The notes under the pieces are model-generated. The model searched no databases and was not told the DNA's origin. It worked only from the letters and a program-made list of their open reading frames with translations. A DNA stretch of 64,000 bases from Branchiostoma floridae. Its lineage: Eukaryota; Chordata; Leptocardii; Amphioxiformes; Branchiostomatidae. The stretch lies in the NCBI RefSeq assembly GCF_000003815.2, contig NC_049996.1, positions 15,588,336-15,652,335 of the forward strand, read 5' to 3'. The position numbers were made by a program, and so were the translations under genes. Positions 10,607 to 23,723 of this stretch are shown piece after piece. Numbering within the stretch: the first letter of the stretch is position 1; each line of letters starts with the position of its first letter.

Positions 10607-11049
10607 TTTGTGCCGACATGTACAGATGAGAAATCAAGAAAACCAACACTGATATTGTGATGAGCCGGTTTAATTTACTTGTTAGTCTCTGCCAGGCTCC
10701 GAGGATCGCTGGAAAAATAATTGGGACAAACATAAAACAAAACAAAACAAAATGACAGCTGCAAATTCCATAGAGCTTATTTTATATTTGATGCAGCTGA
10801 TGTGGATTGATTAAGCCCACGATCTAATCATATGGCTTCTTCGCGGCGCTGGTACGAGCGTCGGACAAGTAATAGAAACTACAGGTCAAATAGAGTAAAT
10901 AGTATATACTAGGTGAGTCGGCCGGCCATAGGAGTTTTTAACACTGTCTGGACCAGTGCTGTTTTTGCGTCGGATAACTTTCATTTAAGGTGGCACAGCG
11001 CTGTCTCAATAATTTCAAGCGGAATGCGCATTCGAATCTCGAAGTGGAA

Positions 11050-11290
11050 TGGTCAGGGCGTGTGGTCACATTGCCCTTGTATAAAAACATTACTAAAATG
11101 GCAACAATTATCTTTTGCAGGCTTACTGGAGGTGAACTTAAAACAAACCAAGCCCTGGAAAGAATGCACTGTGTGTTTAGTCCTATGGTTTAGCACAATT
11201 TTATTGGGCTGGCTTTTTTTTACCCGTGCGCATCAGTTTGGGGTTATCCAGAGGATGTCATCCATAAATTAAGTCAGTGTGGCCTTATAT
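11050..11290 (+). repeat. Dispersed repeat, inverted partner at 13055-13345
   Basis: It shares long blocks with the reverse complement of 13055-13345: TACTGGAGGTGAACWTA, ACAAACCAAGCC, GGAAAGAATG, CCTATGGTTTAGC and CCAGAGGA. The two may be ends of one 2.3-kb element or two separate insertions. Confidence 0.7.
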
Positions 11291-11399
11291 GGAATAATCT
11301 TGACAACGTCATGACCAATGACGTACACATGTCCCAGACGATACCATTTCCTATGTTGACTGCTGTCGATGTCCATCGTCCCGCCCATTCGTGTCAGCT

Positions 11400-11553
11400 T
11401 GATTGACACCGACCCCAAACTCTCAGCCGGGCGGCTCCAAAATAGCGGCGAGCATTTTTGTTACGGCTCTAGTTTCACCATAACATCGGGGCGGGACGGG
11501 TTGGTACGGTAGTGCAGAGAGCGGACGGGCTAGGGAACATCAAGATCTGACAA
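11400..11553 (+). promoter_or_regulatory. GC-rich patch with a donor-like end; possible promoter or first exon
   Basis: A local rise in CpG and GC (GGGCGGCTCC, GGGGCGGGACGGG) ends at CAAG followed by GTAACG, which fits a splice donor. No coding sequence is evident. It could be a noncoding first exon of a + strand transcript such as the KLHL gene, but nothing in the sequence links them. Confidence 0.2.
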
Positions 11554-12430
11554 GGTAACGGCATGCTTGCGTATGATTCTTGTTTTGTTGAGTGTTGTAG
11601 TTTAAACATTATTGTAGTATTGTTCTTTGGGGTCATTGATTTTATTATAAAACAATGGGTGTGTTTTGATTTGAGCTTCAGGCAGATGTTTGGCTTTTTT
11701 ACGTCTTTTCCGGTGAAGTGCGTTTTCTGTCCACGTCCCTCTAGCTCAGCAAACTTACAAAACGCCACAAGACAAGACGTAAAAAGCCACACATCTGCTA
11801 CAAATCCCCACGATGTGGCAAGAAAACTGGTACCGCGCATCTGCTTGGAGACCAAGGTTATCAGTGTTGTGTCTGTAATAATAGCATGGGACGCGGTCAA
11901 GGTTCTGGTGCATCCCAGTCATATTACGCGTAATGTTGTCAAAATACTAAACGTACGGTTAGAATTGGTTTATGTTTATGTTCATTATGTTGATTTGGGC
12001 TCCCTTGGAAATCAGTTTTTATCAAAACTGTAGGGACTACCCTGAAAGATTAATAAATAAATAAATAAATAAAAATTGGTCTGATGTTGATAAAATGATC
12101 TCGAATAGCTTGTTTTTCAGGTTAGATACCACGCAGCAAATACATAGATGGCTAATTTGAATAATCAATTGATAGAACAACAGACAATTCATAAATTGGG
12201 TCATTGGTAGAAGAACGACGCTTGCCAAAATATCGATGTAAAACTATGATAACATGTATTGTACATTTTTATCTCACTATTCTTTTCGGAATTTGTATTT
12301 CTATTCTACTCTATATCATTTGATTCCCCCAATAGTGTTCTTTATAACCAGTGTATCATTTTACTTACCATCTAAAGTATTAGATTAAATGTCATTTTAC
12401 CAGTACTTAGTACTTAAATTGTATCACGAT

Positions 12431-13045
12431 CGTAAATTTTTAACTCATCAAAAGTCTCCACTTGCAGCGTAGCATTCGGTACATCATACGGAAGATTAAT
12501 GGAGTCATTCCAAACATCCCTGTTCCTGTGCCCTTACCCATTGCTGAGATGATGTGTCAGATCGTGTAGCGTATTCGGCAGCGCTTTGGGCTCAGGCCCA
12601 AGGGGTCTTGGGTTCAAAACCTGCCATGTCACCGATCTTATGCCCTTGGGAGAGCCACACTTCGAGCACGTGAATAGAAATCTTTATTGACACGACAAAA
12701 GTACAGCGACTTTCGTAAGGTCTATATAACAACTACTTACAGTACAACTAAAAAGACATATATGAATATCTATAGGAATGAATAAATCAACATATTGGAT
12801 CTAGCATGTCATTCACACTATTGGTTCTACGGTTAAAGAACCCACCGCACGTCCTGAAAAGAGAAGGGGTTGTTCCTGGTGTGGGTATATCATACTTACA
12901 ATCTTGTCTTGTGTATGTGCCATAATGATCAACGTAATGATAGTGGGCACTAGCGGAAGAAGAAGAATTGTATCACGACCATAAATTCTAAATCATTAAA
13001 AGTCTCGACTTGCAACGTCGCATTTGATATCTCATACGGTAGATG
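12431..13045. repeat. Direct repeats flanking a SINE/LINE-like block
   Basis: About 80 bp beginning GTATCACGAYCRTAAATT recurs at 12431-12510 and 12967-13045. Between them, 12555-12660 is a minus-orientation copy of the SINE-like family. It carries GGCTCAGGCCCAAGGGGTCT and GGGTTCAAAACCTGCCATGT, resembling tRNA box B. It is followed by a region ending CGGAAGAAGAAGAA like a retroelement tail. Confidence 0.6.
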
Positions 13046-13054
13046 CCTGCTGAA

Positions 13055-13345
13055 GTGACCCTGCCCAAAGATAAGGCCGCACTGTCTTACTTTTATGGTT
13101 AACGTCCTCTGGAGACCCCAAAACTAATGTGTGAGGGCGAAAAAAAAGAAAAATCCAGGGGAAAAATGCCGCTAAACCATAGGTCAACATCCAGTCCATT
13201 CTTTCCCAGGCTTGGTTTGTCCTATGTTCACCTCCAGTATACGACTTTAAGAGATAATCGTCGCCATTTCCATAATGTTTATATTTCAATTCTTAAATTC
13301 TATCAAGGACGGAACAATGGCACTATGGCCCCATTGCCCTGACCA
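13055..13345 (-). repeat. Inverted partner of the 11050-11290 repeat
   Basis: The reverse complement matches 11050-11290 block by block, including the region around TGGTCAGGGC at the outer side. Both copies are diverged. Confidence 0.7.
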
Positions 13346-13439
13346 TGTGCCCCCTTACCCTGGAGAGCAGGCACTTTGGCAAGCATCAAACCCAGATTGA
13401 CCAGGGATGCTATAAATTTTTTGAGAATAGGCGAAAATC

Positions 13440-13530
13440 AGCCTGATTGAATGTCGCTTATAGCAGCCCACCCAACATCCGCCGGTGGGGAGGGGCCAGT
13501 TACAGCCCCGGACAGCAGAGTTTGTGTTAT
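13440..13530 (+). mobile_element. Short inverted-repeat element, GCCTGATTRAATCTCGC family
   Basis: About 90 bp running from AGCCTGATTGAATGTCGCTT through AGCAGCCCACCCAACATCCG to GACAGCAGAGTTTGTGTT. Further copies or fragments are at 37758-37805, 43248-43277, 44560-44650, 57985-58083 and 59105-59202. Ends of the TAGYCTG type make it a small DNA-transposon derivative. Confidence 0.7.
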
Positions 13531-15000
13531 ACAAACTAGCCAAAAATCAAGGCGCGCGGATGGCATCTACAAAATTAGGATAGTCTGGCCTAGCATTGCT
13601 GAGATTATCGACGTGACTTGAATCCCCCCTCCATCAGCAGCTTACCTAATCTCGACAGTTGTGGATTATAGGATTTGATACGATCCTGTAAACCATCAGT
13701 TGTTATCTCCGTACTGATATCCGCCCTTACAGGGTCACAAATCAAAGCCAGGAAACCGTCTGACTGAAGATGTCACAGCTCATTATAATTACACCACTGA
13801 TCAAGTCTTTGAATTACTACTAGTTTGAAACGAATTTCCTGTGTGAAAAGTCTGTGTATGAATCGTCAACTGTTGATATGTGACAATAAGAGGTATCATG
13901 ATGTTACGATGTAGTTCATTTTGAAGCGAATTTCGAAGCTGTTTTAGTCTAGTGATTTTACTAATAATATAATGAAAGTGACGCTATGTTTAAGGGCAAT
14001 AACAAGATAAAGTAAGATTCATTGTAAGTATGACGCAATTCAGCTCATATGTCGCCATGTTTTTTTACAAAATCAATAAATCAATTAAAACTTGCGCACA
14101 AAAATTGAATTCAGACTTATATATTTGCTTCTTTGCACACACGTTTATTCACATTATGAAGTGTGAAGTAGGTTACTATATATCCAACCCCAAAGAAGCA
14201 AACAGACACGTGCCGTCTCTGTGATCTAGAATGTGACAAATATGGGGACGGTTTTAGAATAGCCCGGTAGGTTTAGGAAGAAAACACGCGCCACATTTCT
14301 ATATGGTCTTTAGGGGCTCACATCTTACCCTGCGTGACCTATATACTCCATAGAGGCCATTAGGAACTTATTAAGTGAAGATCTCGTTTCTAAAGTATTC
14401 AGATTATTGGAGCTTTAGAGCTATGGATGGGATTCAGAACGTGCTTATGTAAGTGAGAACGGAAATTCCAGAACAGTGCTCTTGCTTCTAACGTTTTATT
14501 TGGTTGCCATGGTTTTTGAAACAGTGTTATTAAAGAGTGAGAACATCAAATCGAAATACGATTATTTCTAGTGAAACGTCTGTGTCTCAAAACGCACTCG
14601 TTAATTGCAATAGATACCTTTATTATCTAATGAAAAAAACGGAACATACCGGGATGCCAGCCTTTGACCTCCCATGTTGTTCGTATATAATCTAATCAGA
14701 AAATGTATAACCTTCGTATAATCATTAGAGACCGTAACAATTTTTCTATGATAACTTTTCTCAACGTATGAAACATATACAGACCTAATTAAACTGGGTG
14801 TTTGCCAGCCAACAATGCTTTGAACCTCGAGCAAGAAATGTTCAGGCGATAACATGTTACACTGCGGCTATCTGATAATCTTTACATCATCAGACCCGCT
14901 GCACAGTGCACAAATGTACCAGTAGTGACTCATCGGCCAAACTACACGCTTTTCAACAGCCAATGACATAGGAGCTTTGGTCACGTGAATACTAGTATGT
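13531..15000. other. Intergenic, no gene seen
   Basis: AT-rich sequence with only short unsupported open frames. Confidence 0.45.
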
Positions 15001-15004
15001 CTAA

Positions 15005-15174
15005 GTTTAACCTTACAAGATGGCGGACTCTAAAGACGCATGGTTCTAATTTTGATTATCTTAGTTTTTGTTATGTTAATTTTTGTTCTTGTGCACTTGA
15101 TGTGTCATTGTCTGTATAGACTGACTGACGGTAGTAGTAAACTAGAAGATAAGTCGGTTAACCTCCTGACCTTG
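15005..15174 (+). promoter_or_regulatory. Possible transcription start with a YY1-like motif and a donor-like end
   Basis: ACAAGATGGCGGAC at about 15016 matches the AAGATGGCGG motif bound by YY1 at many animal start sites. Its ATG opens only a ten-codon frame. About 150 bases on, CCTTG is followed by GTAAGA, a good donor. An acceptor-like ACACCAACAG lies at 15717-15726, just upstream of the KLHL start codon. A noncoding first exon is therefore possible but inferred. Confidence 0.25.
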
Positions 15175-15358
15175 GTAAGACCAGTGTTTGTTGTTGTTTA
15201 TTGTTGTTTGTTGAGAAACCTTTTAGCCCTTACAGGCTAATCTTCCAAGGTTCAATCAACATGAATCAACATGACAATCAACATGAATACATACATTTTT
15301 AAAAATACAACAATCGAAAAGTATTTACAATAGAGCACAGTGTCTAGAGGTCAAAGGT

Positions 15359-15545
15359 CTAGATGACAATGTTTGAGATGGCTTGTTTAAAACTGGACAG
15401 TGTACACAGTGACTTAATGTCAGATGGCGATGAGTTCCAGAGCATAATTGCTCGGTACAGGAAGGTACGTTTTCCACTGTTTGTTTTAGGTTTGGGTAGT
15501 CTGAAGTTGTTGGACATGTACAGAAAATCTAGTATTATACATGCA
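15359..15545 (-). mobile_element. LINE fragment, C-terminal end of a non-LTR reverse transcriptase ORF
   Basis: The minus-strand frame reads FRLPKPKTNSGKRTFLYRA, IMLWNSSPSDIKSL, TLSSFKQAISN and then stops. This matches the usual end of CR1/L2/Jockey-like ORF2 proteins (basic stretch, KR-F-Y, LWN-LP--I, FK). No upstream reverse transcriptase motifs are present, so it is a 5'-truncated fragment. Confidence 0.7.
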
Positions 15546-15753
15546 TATGTGGGATGAATTACCTGGTATGTAGACATTTTTGTACGTATGGTATGTACAC
15601 ATTTTGTGGTTCGTGGCTAGTGAGGATTTTAAAGAACATAATCAGAGTACTAAAGATAATCTCTTTCTCACTGTAGGCCAACCAAGCTGTTTTGTATTTG
15701 AAATCTGTAAATCTTCTACACCAACAGGGTTGGAACGCCGCTCGCCTGACGTC

Positions 15754-18700
15754 ATGGCCATCATGACGTCACTAGAGTTCCGCCACGCCCCCCACGCGGG
15801 GGAGGTGCTGAGGACGCTGCAGGAGATGCGGCGGGAAGGACTCCTGGTGGACATGGTGCTGTCGGTGGGCGGGGCAGACATCCCCTGTCACCGGGCAGTG
15901 CTCTCATCCTGCAGGTAGGGGGCGCTCTTAGGTACAGTTCTCTCATCCTGCAGGTAGAGGGCGCTTCTTAGGTACTGTCTGTGGGTGGGGCAGATATCCC
16001 CTGTCACCGGGCAGTGCTCTCATCCTGCAGGTAGGGGGCGCTTCTTACGAGTTACCGTACCGCGTGTGTGTGTGTGTGTGTATGTGACTGTCGTTGAAGA
16101 GGTTCATCAGTCACGTATGAATACAGTACAATAATGAATTGGATTATTGTGTATGTGACTGTGTATGCGCGTGTTTGTTTGGTGTGTGTGTGTGTGTGCG
16201 TGTATGTGACTGTCGTTGAAGAGGTTCATCAGTCACGTATGAATACATTGCAATAATGAATTGGATTAGCTGTATGTGACTGTGTATGTGTGTTTGTGTG
16301 TGTGTGTGTGTGTTTGTATGGTGTATGTTTGTGTGTGTGTTTGTGTGTGTGTTTGTGTAGAGTGTACGCGTGCATGTGTAGATGTGTGTGTTTACGTGTT
16401 TGTGAAACGTTTGCATTTAACTTCAATGTTTCTTATCTCTAGTTCAAGTCCAACCGACTTGACTTGATTATCATGTTCCTATTTGTTCTTCCACAGCGCT
16501 TTCTTCCGAGGGATGCTCGGCAACAACAACTGCAGCTGCAGCTGTCACACCTTGAGCGATCAGAAGAAACTCTCCCTTCAAGACGTCAGCCCAGAGTCCT
16601 TGAAGCTCCTTGTAGACTACGCCTACACCTCCCAAGTCACCATCACGAGTGAAAACGTCATGGGCCTCCTGGAAGCCGCCATCTTGCTGAAAATCAGACC
16701 CGTCTGCGACGCATGCGCGAAGTTCCTCGGTGACAACGTCACGGCTTCGACCTGTTTGACCTTGATGAGACTCGCGTCCGAGTTCTCCTACCCGGAAGTC
16801 GGAAAGAAGGCGAAGGAAGTCGCCTTGAAGAACTTTGTGACCATCCAAAATTCCAGGGAGTTTCTCAACTTGTCCAGGTAACGACTGTAAATGCAATGCC
16901 TGCCAAACGGATAAATAACTAAACGTCTGACGAGAGTTACATCAGTTATCTTTTCATTTTACGAGCCTAGGTGATCATCATCATCATCCTCGCCGCATGT
17001 CAGTCAATATTACTGAGGCGGGCCGCCATTGTTTTCCGCATTTCTATGTTTGATATAACGTGCAGAAAAAGTATACGCTCCGGTGGCGTCGCCAAAAAAT
17101 CAATGTAAAGAAGCCCTACGTTTTATTTGAAACAAATACAATTTCATACTTTGATTTTTGATATTTCATACTTTGATATTATCACATGGAAACAACTGCA
17201 TGTAGTGTGGAGATATAGCATTTGATATGTTATGAAAAATAAAATATTTACATTTCATGATTATTTGGATATACCTAAGAATTCTCATCTTTATGTTTCG
17301 GATTTCAGGGATGAGGTTATCAAACTTATTTCCAATGACGCCCTGAACGCGAAGAACGAAGAGATAGTTTTTGAAGCGGTTATGAGATGGGCAAGCCACG
17401 CTCCCGACCAAAGGTACGTAGTGCAGGCATGACTGCAGTACTACAGATCGGCGCCAGGGGGCGCACTTATCCTTGTCCTTGGTGCTGAATACGCATACCA
17501 TAGGCACGTTGCATTTCTTTAGTTTTTTCCACAGAAACGGCTGATTCCCTGCGGTCGGAAGATTTGACGGAGTGCTCAACAATGTCTTCGAAAGTCTCTT
17601 AACGCTTTGTGTGTTTTGTTGTCTTTTTATTTGTACTTTTTTTGGCCTGATATTCCCATTCTAAAGACAACTTCAATTTAGAATGCGAAGCGACGCCGCC
17701 AACGTACAGCAGTCCACTGAGATACCCGCTTGATAGTGGACTTGAAACATCGTCTAATGTCGCATCCTTGCCGATTTGAGCTAAGAGTACTAACATATAG
17801 TGGTAACAAAAAAGGGAAATTATCATGATAGTTTTAATATGCCAGGAATATCCCACGATTTTTGCTGTCCATTGAATGTATATCAGCGCAAAATTTACGT
17901 TTGTCCTCTTGTCTATCGAACAGAATGTCGCAGATGAGAATGCTGATGGAGCACGTCCGACTGCCTTTCGTAGACGTGGACTATTTCACAAAGTACGTCG
18001 AAACCAACGAAGACATGGAATCTTACTGCGTGGACCTGATTAACGAGGCTAAACAGTGCTACATGTACCCCGGTGACACCCTAACAAGGCGCACCCGCCC
18101 ACGTTACGTGTCCGGTGTGCGGGAGACCATCTTAACCATCGGCGGGATCTCCTCGGGAAAACCTTCCTCTGCGCTAACGACTTTAGTCCCGTCTTTAGAC
18201 AACCCTAAATGGCAGAGAGCGGAGGTAGAGATGGAAGACACGCTGGCAGAGGAGAAGTCGTTTGCCGCGGTGGCTGTCGGGATGTGTGACGTCATGGTAT
18301 CCGGAGGAACGTCGTTTCCGAAGGACGCGTGGTTGTACCGGTCCGAGCACAATGCGTGGTCAAAGTTACCAGAGATGAAACAAGGTAAGCAGGGAAGAAA
18401 ACAGCAAGGAGAATGGGAAAGGCATGAACAGCGAGATAGATGGTAGTCAATTTCAAGTAGAGACATATGAAAAACAAAGGCTATTAAACGTGCAAAACAA
18501 CCGAGTTGAACCAGAAATTTCAATTTTCGTACTAGACATTTAAGCGCTTGTATCCATAGTTCAAGGATGGTATAAAGCCACACAATTTTATATATCTTTA
18601 GAATTCATCAAAGGGTGCAATATGTATCTATCTTGTTAATATCTAACTGTTTTCTCCTCCTCCAACCAGGTCGCTGGTGCCACAGTATGGCAGCCTTGCA

Positions 18701-19301
18701 GGGAAAAGTGTACGCCATCGGCGGCGTCATGTACAAGACATACGACACTGTGGAGCAATACGATCCTATCACCAAGGCGTGGACTTTCGCCAAACCGCTC
18801 CCAGAACCACGGCAAAACCACGCCTCTACCGTCTGCGAGGGTAAAGTGTACGTTCTCGGAGGGCGCAACAAGTATATCTCTGCGTCGTGTGACGTTTTCT
18901 CGTACGAGCCATGCTCGAAAACCTGGTCGGTCATGGCCCCAATGCCGGAATCAGCTAGCTGTCTGGCTGCAGCCACCATTTACTCACAAGTGTACGTGAC
19001 GGGGGGTTGTCTCAGGGCGTTGTTCTGCTACAGCACCGCGAACGATGTGTGGCAAACTGTGGCGCGAATCGCGAACGATACGTCATCACCGGGGTACGTG
19101 CCAGAGGATTGTGGGATAGCGGCGTGCGGGAACAAGGTATACGTGACCGGAGGGAAGACGAGAGGGGAGCGGGGTAAGCTGCGAGGGACGGACAGAGTCT
19201 GGTGTTATGACCCTGAGGACGGTGAACTGTCGGACGTTTTGCCATTGCCGTTCAAACTTCACTCTCACGGCTGTGTTTCAATCTGGACACACGTAGAATA
19301 A
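15754..19301 (+). CDS. Kelch-like (BTB-BACK-Kelch) protein, probable CUL3 substrate adaptor
   Basis: Five exons (15754-15914, 16497-16877, 17309-17413, 17924-18384, 18670-19301) have consensus splice sites and matching phases. They give 579 residues, normal for KLHL proteins. The BTB domain covers about residues 15-130 (LVDMVLSVGGADIPCHRAVL, AFFRGML, LLVDYAYTS). BACK covers about 135-235 (FLGDNVTASTCLTLMRLA, IVFEAVMRWASH, LLEHVRLP-like MEHVRLPFV). Six Kelch blades follow with IGG, SGG, IGG, LGG, TGG and TGG doublets (KVYAIGGVMYKTYDTVEQYD, KVYVLGG, QVYVTGG). In the family, BTB-BACK binds cullin-3 and the propeller binds substrate. The start is the first ATG of the exon (ATGGCCATCATG); a second lies nine bases on. 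Which KLHL subfamily it belongs to is unclear. AATAAA lies at 20015. Confidence 0.93.
15862..16045 (+). repeat. Triplicated 3' end and donor of KLHL exon 1
   Basis: CTCTCATCCTGCAG followed by GTAGRGGGCGC occurs three times, with donors at 15915, 15954 and 16031. The third copy also duplicates about 50 bases of exon (GGGCAGATATCCCCTGTCAC). Only the first donor continues the frame into exon 2. In the exon frame, AG followed by GTAG gives an immediate TAG, so use of the later donors would truncate the protein. Confidence 0.88.
16055..16410. repeat. GT microsatellite with an internal tandem duplication of about 125 bp
   Basis: Runs of TG surround two copies of TATGTGACTGTCGTTGAAGA ... ATAATGAATTGGATTA, at about 16080-16147 and 16203-16268, in KLHL intron 1. 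The opposite strand shows only artefactual Thr/His-rich frames. Confidence 0.9.
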
Positions 19302-20014
19302 GGGACTTACATTAGGCGCTCTACTATAAACTTGATGAAGCTACGCGTTTGATTGGTCAATAGGTATCACGTGAGGGTGCATAAATAGGCCGAACCGCCG
19401 AAAAGTTTGACTCTACTTCCAAGGGTTCTACTCTTGTTGGTACAGACAATACACGTCAACAGATTTTAACGCTCAAGTTGTGCAAAATTTCCGCATCAAT
19501 AATAATAAGCGATTTGTTTTATCTGAGACTGAGAGTCAAGGCAATTAGGTCGTCTGAACATAACTAGAGAACTAACCAAGTCTTATCTGAACCCATGGAT
19601 CAGTAAGTTGAGCTACACATGTACAGAGGTTACATTAAGTTAAGTTCGGATTTTACCACACGTGTCCTCGATGCCCTGGAAAACATGGTGCAATACCGTG
19701 CTGTACCGCAACATGGCACTTCTGACACGTCTGTTCGTTCCACTGATGATCTGCAGGTCAAGATGTGTGGCAAATGGATTGATTGTTCAAAACGTTATAT
19801 CATTACCATAACTAATGTAACTGTTCGACTCAAATTGTATAGCTGTGCTTACCTCTTATTTCATCCCAATACATACCAAGTTAAGTGACCTACCAACCAA
19901 TCAATCAATCGATTATCATATAACCCATGTAGTAGAGTCGCTAGATTTCCTTCCCTTTCCATTCTTTATTCCTCAATTCTGGAGAGCCATAATGTAAACT
20001 ACATAGATATACAC

Positions 20015-20020
20015 AATAAA
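20015..20020 (+). terminator. Candidate KLHL polyadenylation signal
   Basis: AATAAA 714 bases after the KLHL stop codon. Position is the only evidence. Confidence 0.4.
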
Positions 20021-20064
20021 ACTTTGCCACAAAATCACTTTTACACACCTAACAAAGGGTTCAT

Positions 20065-20150
20065 TCATTCATTCATTCATTCACTCACTCACTCATCCGT
20101 TCATTCATCCATTCATTCTCCCAGTCATTCATAATCATTGAATCATCTTG
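20065..20150. repeat. ATTC-type tetranucleotide microsatellite
   Basis: CATTCATTCATT grading into CACTCACTCA and CATCCATTCATT. Confidence 0.85.
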
Positions 20151-23100
20151 CCATCAACTCATGCATTCCGTTCACCCAACCACCTATAATGACCATGATG
20201 CCTTGACTCCAAGATAAAGTACTTTATTGCACAAAAGCATATCTCTGACAAAAAAGAATGAGTTTCAAGACGATGCAAGTGTTCTTCAGAAATACTTCAC
20301 GAAAATTCATATCTGCATACATGTGCACGTAACATGCTTTGATAACAATGATTACTTTCTTGAATGCTCGCAACTAAAACAACCTGCCAATTTCGGTGCC
20401 TCGGTCTTCGTTCTGTCCATGATTGTACAAGTAACTCACTGATACATATCGTCAAACATTTTTCTAATGGGTACATTAGCTGATACTATCTGGATAGAAG
20501 AGGGATCTGTTTAAAGATATGTTACATACAAAATGGAAGGATAAAAAGATAATCTAAAAATAACACTATCAGAAACAAAAAGGGAACATGCATTGAGAAT
20601 ATAAGCGATGGAATAAAACGAAGTAACAGAAAAATAAAGAACAACTGACGTTATTCTCCATACTGGTTAACACCTATAGTTCATACAAGAGCAACAACAA
20701 TGGAATTAGATAACATTACATTGAAAGAATCACCATGTAAAGATACTGTAATTGTTATATCTCACGTTGTGTATGTGACACAACAGTCGTTTCACCAGTG
20801 CCACAAGCTTGTAAATACACATGATGAAATCAACACAAGTCGGTGAGAAATACTACTTTTCATTATGAACCAACATTACCGATTGTCATTGATGTAAATG
20901 TGTAACATTGCCAAACATATGCATTTTTATTAGCGAATCATACTTAGTACCTCGCTCACAGAAATGGCCGTCCACCACACTAAGTCTAAGCTATGTGAAA
21001 TCACTTGGTTACAGTCCTGGGGACTCACACGTCGTTGTTTTACGCCTTTTTGTAACACATTATATGATATGGTTCTTTGCAAATGCATCTGTGAACTTGT
21101 TGTTAAACAATAGATATACCATTCACTAACCATTTTGAAATAAATGGTAATACAAGATTGGTCAACGAAGGTTCTTTACCGACCAATCATGGGCCGATAT
21201 TCAGAATAGTGCAAAGATGGTGTTTTTGAACATCCGACCAGGTGATGGTTAATGTAATGTAGTTGTAGTTGTTTTTATTTACTGACAGTTTATTGTTGCA
21301 GAGAAGTAGTTTCCTTCCAAATGTTTCAAATTCGGTCGCCTGTTAATGTACAAATCCGTTCATCTGTTCTCGCCATTAAAATCGCCCTCCCTTCAAAATA
21401 ACTATTGTACATCTGTATTTGATGTACAAAATGGCGACTTGCATCGCTCCAGCTCTAGATAGTCTCTATACAAAGTTATACTGTCTCACTGACCACTTTT
21501 CGTTCAAAATCATCGCAAATTTCCGGCCAAATATCTCACAACGAGCGAAAGAACATCCGCCTAAAACAGCAGAACCTTTTGCGGACATACACTACTAGTA
21601 TTTACAAACTGGACAATATTGTATAGGCATGCAATTCAGGAGTAAATCTCTTATCATCAAAGTCATTGCAACCTCCCATATTACGTCTCCTTAGCAGAAA
21701 TATATACAGTCCTGAGTATACGTATATAATATATATCTTACCGTACATCTCCTATAGATAAATTTCTCTACTTCCAAAGCCACACTCTCTGCACACATAT
21801 CTTGATCTTATTTCCATTTTTATGAAACTCGATCGCAGGGAGCCGTACAAACAACCCTATCTTTCGACTCCGTTTGAAGGACTTGATACACACGATGCCC
21901 GTGGCTTTGGATGTAGACATCTGACATAAATCGTTACGGGAGATCTACATAAATCTAAAGAATGCAGCATATATTTAGTGTCACCTCTGAAAAGCCACGA
22001 AGTCTATCCTGAACATGTACTTACTATAGTAGAGTCACATTGAACACAGATATCTATTTTGTGTTCACAGCGTCTGAGTTAACGTTACCACCTATTTTAC
22101 CGTCGATAGACTGATACAATAATTCACCTTGAGTAATGAACTTAAACAGTTAGTCACCTGCTCTCAATCTCAGATTCTACCAATGTGTTTTAAAGATACC
22201 AATCAATACACGTCAGTCATCCAACTCCTGGACAGCCGCCATTTTGTATCCTCGACCTTGACCTCTATCAGTCAAACACCAACAGGCCATTTCGCGGTTC
22301 CCGTTGCACGCTGGGAGAGACAGGACTTTATGGGTACTGCCATGGCAACGCGTATGTAGCGCATGCGTACTTTGCCTAGTTAATGTTGTCGTAGTTCCAG
22401 TCTGTGTTGTTTTGGCAATGACCTTGCTTGACCCTACCCATAGTGCCCCGCCTGTCCCAGCATGCAAACTGACAAAATGGCGGATGATGAGGAAGTTGAC
22501 AAGAGGCGTTTTCCTTTTTTTCATTCACTACTGGTATGATGCAATGTGATATTTGTTTTATGCAACAGAACTGCGCCAAAGGCTTGATAATCCAAATGTA
22601 TTATTAAAATGGTCTGACTTGAGCTTTGAAAGACCGTATAGATACAACATGTATGCGATTCACCCGGCTTAAACTGACACCAATATAATGATAAAACTTT
22701 AATCTAAAATGTATCTTGGAGCTGACAATGCCGTCATTGCAAGAAGGGATTTGAAGCAATTCAGACATTTTCTTGTTCAACAAATGGTCCATCATGTCTA
22801 TTTTCGGTGTCCTTGAATGTTTGGAATCTCGATTTTTTTCCAGAAAATGTCTGAAATACAAGGTACCCTCTGTTGTGTAAAGGTGGTTTCCAATGTGGCT
22901 TCACTAGGTATAGTGTGAAAGTCACCACTATTTTTGTGCAGACTCCGCAAATACTTATACATAATACGTACATAAGGGTAATACATCATTAATGCTGTAT
23001 GTAGCCAACTCATTGCCTTTCTTTTCAGCAGAATAGCAAGCCGGTGTTCGAATGCCCTTAAATTCTCGTCATAGTCCTTTGTACTTTGTGCTTATGATCA

Positions 23101-23723
23101 AGTAACAGTCATGCCAACAGGCAACCATATCTATGACGAAAGTTCAAGATGGCGGACCAACACCGCATGCATACGCATACCGAATATATTGCATCCCGTC
23201 TATGTTTTATCAACAATAACCGTCTAAAATGGCTTAAGTTTATATTTCATTTGCGTTGTTACCTTGACTGATACTGTAAGGAATTTTTTTCTTATTAGCC
23301 CTTGATTTACGAATTTTCCTCAAAGTTGGGCCTAATTTGTGAGTAGAACGGGCGGACCGCGAGATACTTGATTATTTTTGTAGATTTCATAAATGTGCAT
23401 TTCATAAACATTTTTCCAAACTGTGCATACTGACCATACTTCTGTGAATTTGATTGTGTTAGTTGGAAAATAAGAGGCCAAAATTGTGCAGCTTCGCTTA
23501 TATTTGTGCAAGCACACAATAACCAAAATTGCAACATAATATGTACAACTCAATAAACCAATTCTTTAGCCAAATAAAACAGTTATAGGGTGAAATATTA
23601 ACGGCAAACATATCCACGACATGACATTGCAAGCAATGATCGGGTGCAGGCTCAGTGAAGGTCAAAGACATGCCGCAAAATGGTAGCTTCATTTCACGAC
23701 GTGTCGTAAGGCCTGTCCCTGAT
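20151..23723. other. Intergenic between KLHL and WDR86, no gene seen
   Basis: Contains AT-rich sequence and a GC-richer patch at 22230-22520 with AAAATGGCGG motifs in both orientations (see findings). No open frame here has a recognisable domain. Confidence 0.45.
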
